NCBI GenBank assembly: GCA_946902875.1 | Contig: OX336338.1 | Location: 5,261,971 to 5,325,970 of the forward strand | Source: Nematopogon swammerdamellus | Taxonomy: Eukaryota > Arthropoda > Insecta > Lepidoptera > Adelidae | DNA: 64,000 nt | Direction: 5' to 3' | Shown here: positions 54,399 through 64,000 of the stretch, piece by piece | Layout of the letters: every line of letters begins with the position of its first letter | Numbering within the stretch: the stretch's first letter is position 1 | Notes under the pieces: model-generated | What the model was told of the DNA's origin: nothing | Databases searched by the model: none | Seen by the model: the letters and a program-made list of their open reading frames with translations, nothing else | Position numbers and translations under genes: made by a program

Positions 54399-54520
54399 GC
54401 AGGCACCTGACTACATCCCACAAATGTATAGATATTTAATATGCAATGAAAAGTGAACGTGAACTGTTTAGTAAATCGAATATTTTCTATTGAAATAAAC
54501 ATGTTAGAGAATTAGACGCG
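54399..54520 (+). terminator. pico 3' UTR start with AATAAA poly(A) signal
   Basis: A canonical AATAAA at 54494-54499 lies 96 nt after the stop codon, in AT-rich sequence. It is the nearest poly(A) signal; longer 3' UTRs reaching the LINE fragment at about 54750 are possible. Confidence 0.6.
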
Positions 54521-54751
54521 CCACGACGAGAGGGACGATGCAGACTTTTAGTTCGTGTTAGAGCTGAAATATTGCGACCAATATGAAATGTGCAATGAAT
54601 TGCAAAAAAAAATTTACTTACTGATCCCTGAGATGTTTATTTAGGTAATAATTGGAAAAAGGGAGAGAAGGATGCCAAATGCAGAAATCCTATAGAGGTG
54701 TTTGCATTATACGCACTGAAATGTTTGATCAATTTGTATGTGTTGTATAAA

Positions 54752-54890
54752 CCTTAACAGGACACTGCAGACTAAACAAACACCTACACCGAATAGGCTT
54801 TAGCGACACACCGTTTTGTGCAGGTTCTGTATACAAGAGGATGAAACGCCCGTACACATCCTTTGTGAATGTGAAGTGCTCATTCACAGT
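54752..54890 (+). pseudogene. LINE RNase H/zinc-knuckle fragment, forward
   Basis: GHCRLNKHLHRIGFSDTPFC, then a frameshift before the EDET-like segment. Same family as 46735-46865. Confidence 0.6.
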
Positions 54891-55260
54891 AGAGCCGGCG
54901 ATTCTCCGTACTGAGACCTCAAGACGGTCCGTTGTACTTTGGCGCCCAGATGGTTTTACTCCAGCCACCCGAGCTCTTTCATGAAATGGAGCATCCTTTT
55001 CGGTCGCTTCCACCCTCCATGGGCAGTTCCCACATTCCCAAGAAACTGCAGTCGTTCTTCCGCCACCACCGGGCACTCCAGGAGCACGTGGGTGGCTGTT
55101 TCGTCCTCCGCCATGCAACCTCTGCATAGAGGGCTGTCGGTGACACCTATAATGCAAGTGTCTGTTGAGTGAGCAGTGTTCTGTAAGGAGTCCCAGCGCT
55201 ATTCGGAGTCGACGCCTGTGAAACTTTAGCAAGCGTTTCCTGAGTCGCAGATCCAGTTTG
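54891..55260 (-). pseudogene. LINE RNase H/zinc-knuckle fragment, reverse
   Basis: The minus strand reads LTEHCSLNRHLHYR. After a frameshift come CRGCMAEDETATHVLLECPV and HFMKELGWLE. It lies inverted against the fragment at 54752. Confidence 0.7.
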
Positions 55261-56333
55261 GGAATAGTGTCCCGGGATTAGCTTCAGTCCCTGGTGTTGG
55301 CCCAAAGATTTTCACGTTTAGTTTTTTGTTTAATCTGTGTAGCCAATATTTAAACTGGCTAATCAGCTTCTCTATTATAGAAAACACTTACAAGTTGACT
55401 ATAATCGTGAAAACCTAGCTATATTATGTGGTGTGGCAAGCTTATGAAAACAACTAGTAATTGTACAGATATTCTATCTCACGAAGTCCGTTTGGCTATG
55501 AATGTTGTCAGGCGTGCGCATGCAAATTTTATTAGTGTGCGTAACCTCAGAGAGCGCTCAGTCACGATCGCGACGCGGTCCACGCACACAACACACACAA
55601 GCGCGCTTATCAGTACACGTCACTACTACAACCAGAGCCAAACGGACTTCGTGTATGTATTGAATCAGAGTGTAATATTACATTTCAATTAGCTTTCACC
55701 AGCTTGTGAGCTTGTTAGTTTTATATTGTGTAGCTCAGTTTCATCTCTGCGTTGTATCCTTCTCTCACCTGCCTCCGCTGGACCAGAGGAGCTGAACCGT
55801 GTCAATATTCAACACGAAATACGACACGGACAAAGCGTGTTGGACTCGAGCCCGGTGGACCGCGCTCTAGGCGACCGTGTTACCGGGCTTTACCGGGCTA
55901 GCACGAGCACGGGCCGACACGGAAAGTCCGGTCTGTGTCCGCCGACAGAGGGCCGTATTTATGCAAGCAGGTACAACAAATAAAATTGAATTGACGAAAT
56001 AAATGAAAACAGGATTAGTGGCATAATAACATCCTAGCGGACCCCGCCGGGCTCGCAACACGACACGAACACGGAGTAGGTCCGGAAACACGGCCAGCAC
56101 GGAGCGGGTCCGGTTTGGTGGGGTGACCGATTGCTTACCTTTCCGTGTTCGTGCTGAGCGCCGTGTTCAGGCCTAAGTCCGGAACCACCTCTCCGCTGGA
56201 CCTACTATGCTGCCGGAACACACTGATCTGTGTAGGATCAAATAAGATGCACTGCCGGAGCAGTCACTATCGATTACGAGTCACTGTAATTACCTTCCAG
56301 TGGCCGCTTTGCAAGGGAAATGTTTCTTTAGAC
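55261..56333. other. Intergenic DNA with GC-rich ACACGG-rich block
   Basis: 55790-56165 is rich in ACACGG/GACACG/CCGTGTT motifs on both strands and has higher GC than its surroundings. No gene is recognised; ORFs there are short. Confidence 0.4.
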
Positions 56334-56665
56334 CAGCGGTTCCCAAAAGCTGTTCCGCGGAACCCTGGGGTACCGCGGAAGGGTCACAGGGGTTCCGTGG
56401 GTTACAGCCGGAAAAAAGCACAAAACGCTCTCGTCAAAAATCAAAAACGTGATATGTTTTTAATTTCAAACTATAGTCTTGCTATTCAAATCAAACATGA
56501 TAATCCACCAATAATTTAGTATCAAAAATTATGTATAGATCACATAAATTTAGTTTTTATGTTCACAATAGCTAATTAACTTTAGCTAAACAACTTGGTG
56601 TTCCGCCAACAGAAGGACGATCACTAAGGGTTCCGTAAACAACAGAAAATAATTGGGAACCGCTG
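56334..56665. mobile_element. hAT-type MITE with 8-bp TSD (one mismatch)
   Basis: CAGCGGTTCCCAAA and TTGGGAACCGCTG ends; flanks CTTTAGAC at 56326-56333 and CTCTAGAC at 56666-56673. The interior carries GGTTCCG repeats. Confidence 0.88.
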
Positions 56666-56673
56666 CTCTAGAC

Positions 56674-58290
56674 GTATTGTAATACCATTTAAAAATTAGA
56701 TAGGCATATTAGTTTGTCCTTGGCTATTAACTAAAATTTTAAGATATTTTAGGATTATTTATTTTATGGAATTTTCGATGGTGGTGCTATAGAAGAGATG
56801 GTTAAGAATGTAGGCACTTCTCCCTCGTACCACTGTATTGATACCACTAGCGGGAATGTGTACCGCCGCCGGCGGTACGAGGGAGGCGCGTCAAGTGTGC
56901 AATGACTGGAGGAAGAGATTGTTTGTAAATTTTATATTTTATGTTCCTAGTTAATCTGCAGGATTGACCCACAAAGATTTCATGATTTAGATTTTGTATC
57001 CGTATATATTTCTCACTATTAGTATTGTTGTTTGCGTAAGTTTATCTACTATTCGGACCTACTACGGACAGTAGTAGGCAGTAGAAACTGAACGGGATGG
57101 TCTCACCGTGCCATTCAGATTGCCCGTTCACAGTCCCTGCGCCACTCTACTTTTCGATGTATCATTTCATCGTCAAAATGAAATAAAATTATTTTTGACT
57201 ATGTTTGTATGAAACCGTACAAAGTAATATTTGAAGTACAGCACTCGGAAGAGCACTTTTTATGTAGGTATTTTGGAAATTATGAAGCAGAGATCGTAAA
57301 TTTAAAGAACTGCGTTACCATCAAGGCTTGATCTTTTAAGAGGTCTTAACAATAATGAAATGAATGATAATATTTTACGCTCACTTTGGAATTTCCCATC
57401 AAAATATATATTTTTTTTTTAGATTATATAACCACAGTTACATTTTTGAGAATTGGGAACAATATTTTTGATATAAATGCTTTTAGGTTCACATCTAGGA
57501 TCTGTTTTGACTTCTGAAGCTTGACAATAGCCATTTTATCAAATTTATTTTATTTTAATCAGCTTTTCTTATTTGAAAACATTACTGAATCCATAAACTG
57601 TCCGTTTTCTGTGTCAGCCAAGACCCTACAGAATACTGCGATCCTCCATCTTCGGTTCGCAGAGCTGTGTTCCCTTGGCGTCATATCTTTGACCATAGTA
57701 CGCGATAATTTTTTTTGTTGGCTGTGCCTCCCTTTTTTGTTCTGTTTTAGCTTGGCTCCATTTATTACTAGTATACCTTTCTATAACAGCTTTGTTTTTG
57801 CGCTGAAATTAGAGCTTTGTTCTGAAACAATAACGCATGATTTATCAGTTTACAGCACTATTTTGGTCTCACAACACTGTCTAGATTATATTTGCTTAAT
57901 ATTTTAAATAAAAATTATATTTTTATGCTTGGAGATAAATTTGGAGTCATGGAAAAGTAGAATGGCCCACCCACGATAGGACAAACAATTTATTAGATCT
58001 CATTAATTTCTACGTTCTAAATAGTTAATGTACACAATCCGTTCTATCTGCTTTCGCATTGCCCGTTTAGTGAAATGAGTATTAAAGGAATAGTGTATTG
58101 TTGCTTGTAAAGTTATAATACTTCTGCGGGTACAACGTACTGAATTAGTCTTAGCGCTGTGGACCGTGCGACGGTCGCTACTCCCACTTTTCATGTGATA
58201 TATATTTGCCATTTTGTTTAAAGGAATGTTTAAAAAAAAACATCTCATTTCTCTATGCTCGCTTCATTTTCTCACACACGAGTGAAGTGA
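56674..58290. other. AT-rich intergenic DNA, no gene
   Basis: A 12-bp inverted pair (CTCCCTCGTACC at 56820, GGTACGAGGGAG at 56874) is the only structure noted. The 128-codon ORF at 57521 is hydrophobic and AT-driven, without a recognisable domain. Confidence 0.4.
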
Positions 58291-58298
58291 GTTCTATA

Positions 58299-58677
58299 CA
58301 GGGTTGCCAGTTGGTTCAGTTGAAAAAACCGGGCATTCATCATCAAAGGGCCTTTGGTTTTTCAGACAAACGTTTCATAAAAAATTAAAGGTATCCTTTG
58401 ATTTTGAAGTACAAATTTTTTCATGACCTTTACTGAAAATGAATGGGAGATAAAAGAGTAATAAATAAAACCGTTGAATAGATCGGACTGATTGCGAAAT
58501 CGAAGAAGTCACAGTAAGATTAGCATAAAAATGTTCTGAAAAAAAGTAAACATTTGCATTATATGAAGAAATTAAAAACCGGACGTCTTGATGGCCGGTT
58601 TTTCATAATTTTGTAGACCGGACACAAGCCTCAAAAATCGGACTGTCCGGTCCGAAACCGGACATCTGGCAACCCTG
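58299..58677. mobile_element. hAT-type MITE with perfect 8-bp TSD
   Basis: Termini CAGGGTTGCCAG and CTGGCAACCCTG; GTTCTATA duplicated at 58291-58298 and 58678-58685. Confidence 0.93.
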
Positions 58678-58685
58678 GTTCTATA

Positions 58686-60383
58686 TGCATGTGTATGAAG
58701 CGTCTTCCACGCGCCAAGATGATAGGCACTAGATCCAGTTGCTATGTCCACAAATTCCAGAAATATTCCACTATGCCGCTAATCTCCAATTGAGGCCATT
58801 TTCATTGGCGGAGGGACTTGTGAAACTAAGTCGGGTCGTCTCGTACGATCCGACTGGACACACTTCGTTTCTAGCTCTTTAGATACGACCTAGCTTAACA
58901 CAGTTCGTGTCAATGCTGTCATGTTATAAGAGTAAGCCATATTGGCCATTGGATTGCGGTTTATTTTAAATTAGGTCCATTTTGATATTTATCAGGAATT
59001 ATATGGGTGTTTGTGATAATGTCTAGTGTGTGACATTTTTGTCGCAGATAATTTTTGGTATGTAACAAGTCGAAATAGGTTAAAATTAAGAATGAAGAAT
59101 GAAATGAAGACTGTTCAAGTAACTTTACAACTTTGTATCTCTGTTTCCCGCATTTTGGGTGTTTTGTCCATTTTTATACAGACCTTCATGTTATGGTCCG
59201 ACAATAAGTAAAATATCATAACGCTTTGAAACAAAAATAACGGTCCCTTAAAGCGATGTGTATGTTATGAGAAAAACTGATTTTGCATAAAAATTTATTC
59301 TCATAACCGAAAATAACTTGCTTTTCTTTTTCATTTCACATATTATATCGAGAATTTTCATTAGTTAAGTACTATGGTGAATTTTTTATTGAGTGCCATA
59401 TAAATAAAATGTTATATGTAAGCTATAAACAATTTTGAATTATATTGATTCTGGCTTAAAACATTACACTAATTTCACCACTGTGCAGTTGTACTGACAG
59501 CGACACGGTGTACGGTAATTGACAGTAAATACTACAGGGTGAACTGAAACAATCCGAATGAAACGAATCATATTTGTACATCTTTTATTAAACTAGTCTA
59601 AGATATTGTTAACTTGAAACAGTAACTTAGAATAGACAAATTAAATTGGAATTCTTAAGATGTTACTGTCAATTATCTGCGTCCTTTGTCAAGTATGGAG
59701 TAATGGGAATGTCTGTGTAAAATGTATTGATTAGAATAATCCATGACATGAGCCGTATTTGCTATGTCTCAAATGACTTCATAGAAAAATTTACGATTTA
59801 ATTGAGAAATTAATATAATTTATATGTTTTTTTTTATTACCTTTATTATACAATAACGTATGTATGTGTATATTAAGTAAATTTTTTATAAAATGCTTTT
59901 TTACACAAAGTAGAGGAGATGAGTTCGGCGAGTTGATCGCTGGTGGATACGGGTCGAGACGTTATGAGTACTTGGTTGTAGCTAAGCGATGTTTAGCCAT
60001 ATCCAAAATGTTTAAGTAACCGATAGGTAGTAGTCCATTTATTGTCTACATAACATTTTTAATTTGTACAAACTGTAATTTGAGTAAAGAAATAGCAGGT
60101 GATTTTTTGTATAATATTTTTTAAAAATGTAACAAATTTCCAACATACGTTTTGTTTTATTTCACATTAAAATTAAACCTGAAAATGCAACCTTTTACAT
60201 CAAATTTCACACTCTGTATTTTCCTTCTCTCAACAGTTGTGGGTGGGTATACGTATACCCAAAGATTTAAATTATTTGGGTATACCTATGTACCTATTCT
60301 CACACGATACTTGCACATACACAACTAACACCCCTATTATATCAATAGTACTAACAGACTACCTATATTATATGCTATTTTGT
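58686..60383. other. AT-rich intergenic DNA, no gene
   Basis: No repeat family or coding domain recognised. A tandem GTATACCYA motif occurs at 60247-60290. Confidence 0.4.
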
Positions 60384-60537
60384 AAACCCGTTTACGTTGC
60401 TATTAAGATTGGCCGTTTTGAAACTGAGTAACAAATGATACGCGCGTCTACGACCCATCGCGTCCCACTTCCCCGCGCTACCACAGCAGTAGGTTCAATT
60501 CCATAAGGTCCAATCTTAATAGCAACGTAACCGGGTT
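60384..60537. repeat. 28-bp inverted repeat flanking about 97 bp
   Basis: AAACCCGTTTACGTTGCTAT then TAAGATTGG at the left is inverted at 60510-60537 with one or two mismatches. It could be a small TIR element. Confidence 0.75.
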
Positions 60538-60569
60538 AATTTTCCGAGGCCATCACCTTACATTGACAG

Positions 60570-61508
60570 CTGATATAATTTTATTCTTCCGGACATCTTC
60601 GGAGTCGTCGGCGATTGCACTCGCCGGTCTGCCACCCGTCCTCGCTCGAGTGCCTCCCAAGATAGAGGACGGGCCCACCGATCAGTCTTGAGTTACATAA
60701 TATTATTGTCTTCACTGTCACGAGGCAGATTTCCACTCAGAAATTTGGTCATTATTTTTGTGGTTTCAATTGCAGCCTGTTGTTGGAGTATTTCTAATTT
60801 TATACCAGCGTCTAAATTTTTTATGTGTTTCTCTGTTGATTTATTTATAATTCCTGTAGTGCCTATAACTATTGGGACGATTTCGACTCTTGTATTCCAC
60901 AATCTTTGGACCTCAATTTTTAGTGCGTAGTATTTAGTAAGTTTTTCATTTTCCTTCCTAGTGAGGTTATAGTCGGATGGCACTGTGACATCGATAAGGT
61001 AAGTTCTGTTTTTATTTTTGTCTACATATATGAGGTCTGGTCGGTTGTTAGGTAACGCATAATCAGTGGTGACAGCAATTTCCCATATTAGTTTAAATTC
61101 TTCATTTTCCACCACATGTGGTTCATTTAACGGGCATTTCCACCAAAATGTTGTTGTTTCGGACTTGTGTTTCTTGAGTAAATTCCAATAAACGTATTTG
61201 ACTAGTTGGTTATGTCTCTTTAGATATAGTGGCTGTACTAATATTTTACATCCTGAGATGATATGCCTGACTGTTTCATCCTTTTCGTGACATAATCGGC
61301 ATCGTCCATCTGTATCAAGTTTTAAAATATCACGTTCAAACTGTTTTGTTCTGACCGATTGTTCTTGTATTACAAAAATTTTAGATTCCATTTGGGGAGT
61401 AGTAGGTTGTTTTTTTTGCCAAGAGAAAGATTTTTCAGTATCCGTATTTGGGTGCATTAGTACCTCTCTCACAATTTGACCATGTAGTGGCTTTTCTTTC
61501 CAATTTTA
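60570..61508 (-). pseudogene. 5'-truncated second copy of the R2/R4-like LINE
   Basis: The minus-strand ORF at 60693-61472 repeats the last 259 codons of the neighbour with only about three amino-acid differences (RE/RD, TT/TK, RD/PD). It includes the CCHC knuckle and the PD...D endonuclease. The sequence breaks at GGAAAGAAAAGCC/AAATTGG and joins directly to the 3' end of the complete-side copy, giving a head-to-tail repeat of 939 bp. Confidence 0.88.
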
Positions 61509-64000
61509 TATATATAATTTTATTCTTCCGGATTTTTTCGGAGTCGTCGGCGATTGTACTCGCCGGTCTGCCACCCGTCCTCGCTCGAGTGCCTCCCAAG
61601 ATAGAAGACGGGCCCACCGATCAGTCTTGAGTTACATAATATTATTGTCTTCACTGTCCGGAGGTAGATTTCCACTCAGAAATTTGGTCATTATTTTTGT
61701 GGTTTCAATTGCAGCCTGTTGTTGGAGTATTTCTAATTTTATACCAGCGTCTAAATTTTTTATGTGTTTCTCTGTTGATTTATTTATAATTCCTGTAGTG
61801 CCTATAACTATTGGGACGATTTCGACTCTTGTATTCCACAATCTTTGGACCTCAATTTTTAGTGCGTAGTATTTAGTAAGTTTTTCATTTTCCTTCCTAG
61901 TGAGGTTATAGTCGGATGGCACTGTGACATCGATAAGGTAAGTTCTGTTTTTATTTTTGTCTACATATATGAGGTCTGGTCGGTTGTTAGGTAACGCATA
62001 ATCAGTGGTGACAGCAATTTCCCATATTAGTTTAAATTCTTCATTTTCCACCACATGTGGTTCATTTAACGGGCATTTCCACCAAAATTTTGTTGTTTCG
62101 GACTTGTGTTTCTTGAGTAAATTCCAATAAACGTATTTGACTAATTGATTATGTCTCTTTAGATATAGTGGCTGTACTAATATTTTACATCCTGAGATGA
62201 TATGCCTGACTGTTTCATCCTTTTCGTGACATAATCGGCATCGTCCATCTGTATCAAGTTTTAAAATATCACGTTCAAACTGTTTTGTTCTGACCGATTG
62301 TTCTTGTATTACAAAAATTTTAGATTCCATTTGGGGAGTAGTAGGTTGTTTTTTTTGCCAAGAGAAAGATTTTTCAGTATCCGTATTTGGGTGCATTAGT
62401 ACATCTCTCACAATTTGACCATGTAGTGGCTTTTCTTTCCAATTTTCTTTGGATTGTTCAGTCTGTTTTTTGTGGATTAAGATTTCATCTTCCGTGGGTT
62501 GTTCGATATTAAGTTTTTGTCTAAATTTTTTACCTTGTGATATTATGCTATATAGGCCTTTTTCCTTATCATGATCAACAATTACTTTTAGGACATTGTC
62601 ATTTTTGTCATCTAGATATTTTTCCATTTTAATAGTTAATTTTATATATAGATTTTCTATGTTTAGTAGGCCTCTTCCTCCTTCATTGACTGGTAGATAT
62701 AGTCTTTCTGTGTTAGATTTTTGTTGGTGCATGTTATATATGTTTAGGAGTTTCCTTGTTTTTCTGTCAATTTTTTTAAAGTCATCCATAGTATAATTTA
62801 TTACATTGAAAGTATATATAAGAACCGGTGTTGCGTATGTATTTATGGCCTTTATAATATTTCTTGAGTTTAATGTAGATTGAATGATTTTTCTTACTCT
62901 TCTTATGTATTCATTTTTCTTTTCTTCTATTATTTGTTTGTGGTTGATTTCCCCATTTTCATCAATGCCAAGATATTTGTATTTTTTGTTATTTAAGGCT
63001 TCGAATTTGTTTCCATCAAGCAGTATATGGTCTTCACCTTCAGCGTTTATTCTTTTACTACCTTTTATTTCTAGTACTTTACATTTTTCTAAGCCAAATT
63101 CCATTCCAATTTGTTTGGAGTATATTTCTACGGTATCTATTAGATTTGATAGCTGATATTTATTTGCAGCGTATAGTTTTATATCATCCATGTAGAGGAG
63201 GTGATTAATTATTTGGCCACCTCTTAAAATATATCCGGTTTTTTCATATTCACTCAGTAATTTTGATAATGGATTAAGACATAGACAAAATAGTAAAGGG
63301 GACAGAGAATCTCCTTGAAATATTCCTCGTTTTATAATTATTGGCTTTGTTGTAATTCTTGAATCAGTGCTTATTGTATTCATAATCACTTGCCATGTTT
63401 TCATAACTTTTGATATACAATTTGTAATTACGTTAGGGCATTTATATATTTTGAGGATGAGAATAATCCATTCATGTGGTACCGAATCATATGCTTTTTT
63501 GTAATCTATCCACGCCATGTTTAGGTTTTTCTTGTATGTGTTTGTATCTTCTAAGATAGATTTATTGACAATTAAATGGTCTTTGCAACCTCTCGCGCCC
63601 CATTTACAACCTCTTTGGTAAGGAGTCATTATATCATTGGCATTACAATGTTTGTATATTTCTACATATAGGATATATGTAAATAATTTGTAAGTGGTTG
63701 GTAAGCATGCGATCGGCCTCCAATTTTTTGGATCATTTGTATTCGGATTTTTTGGGATTAAAGTGACCACACCTGTTGTAAGCCACGGTTCTATCTGTTC
63801 TTCGTCATTAAGAATCTTGTTAAAGTAATGCAGTATGTATGGATGTGCACTGGTAAAATATTTGAGGTAATAGTTTTGTAATTTGTCTATTCCGGGGGTC
63901 TTCCAGTTTTTTAGATTTCTTATTGCATCTTTAAATGCTATATCATTAATTGCATTAAAATTGTTATTCTGGATTATTGGTATTTTATCTGCAATTGTTT
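61509..64000 (-). mobile_element. R2/R4-like (Dong-like) non-LTR retrotransposon, ORF open to the window edge
   Basis: The ORF is uninterrupted on the minus strand from the window edge to the stop at 61632 (about 789 codons visible). RT motifs in order are KTPGIDKLQNYYLKYF, the LIPKN...NWRPIACLPTTYKLF block, AYDSVPHEWI, GIFQGDSLSP and the catalytic YMDD. After the thumb come a CCHC knuckle (CRLCHEKDETVRHIISGC) and RPDLIYVDKNKNRTYLIDVT. This last part is the PD...D core of the restriction-like endonuclease that nicks target DNA in R2/R4-type LINEs. The 3' end carries AATAAA before TTATATATAT. Upstream of RT (zinc fingers, Myb) lies outside the window. Intact motifs suggest a young element. The clade name is a judgement from motif style. 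Confidence 0.85.

Noticed and set aside
53222..54439. 405-codon ORF in another frame of the last pico exon
   Set aside because: It overlaps the exon whose frame is fixed by splicing and family motifs. Its Arg/Ala-rich content is what GC-rich third positions generate in the wrong frame.
55426..55692. 88-codon ORF after pico
   Set aside because: No family resemblance; composition and context look intergenic.
57521..57907. 128-codon hydrophobic ORF resembling a membrane protein
   Set aside because: AT-rich intergenic sequence with Phe/Leu/Ile bias, no recognisable motif and no splice or poly(A) context.

Overview
The window is animal, most likely lepidopteran (moth or butterfly), nuclear DNA. 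It is AT-rich and packed with interspersed repeats of kinds typical of Lepidoptera. It holds one multi-exon host gene, whose small exons sit in long repeat-filled introns.

The gene lies on the + strand from about 4.5 to 54.5 kb. It is the insect member of the MIG-10/RIAM/Lamellipodin (MRL) family, called pico in Drosophila. I could place 13 coding exons (4536-4664 through 53218-54398). Their splice phases all agree, and together they total 3072 nt, or 1023 codons plus a stop. In order the protein has an N-terminal amphipathic helix resembling the RIAM talin-binding site, a conserved acidic block, an RA domain (exons 5-6), a PH domain (exons 7-8), a short coiled segment, Ser-rich linkers, and a long last exon with Leu-Pro-rich (Ena/VASP EVH1-type) and SH3-type motifs. 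A second first exon at 24852-24992 is phase-compatible with exon 2. It would give an isoform without the talin-binding helix, with a GC-rich promoter-like region about 1.2 kb upstream of it.

Almost everything else is mobile DNA. There are 13 copies of a SINE with a 5S rRNA-like head (SINE-A) and seven of a SINE with a tRNA-Ser/Leu-like head (SINE-B). Several other repeat families recur on both strands (called C to H here). LINE fragments come from RTE, Jockey-like, RNase H-bearing and restriction-like-endonuclease (R2/R4-like) lineages. DNA transposons include a gutted mariner with perfect 25-bp ends, a giant foldback mariner, hAT-type MITEs with 8-bp target duplications and other TIR elements.

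By region: 0-4.5 kb is repeats. 4.5-28.3 kb is pico intron 1, which contains the alternative first exon and a 104/103-bp tandem array that begins at that exon's splice donor. 28.3-54.4 kb holds exons 2-13. 54.4-60.4 kb is the 3' UTR and intergenic DNA with LINE fragments and two hAT MITEs. 60.5-64 kb is a young R2/R4-like LINE on the - strand, with its 3' end present twice in tandem and its 5' end beyond the window. I found no rRNA or functional tRNA gene and no CRISPR array.
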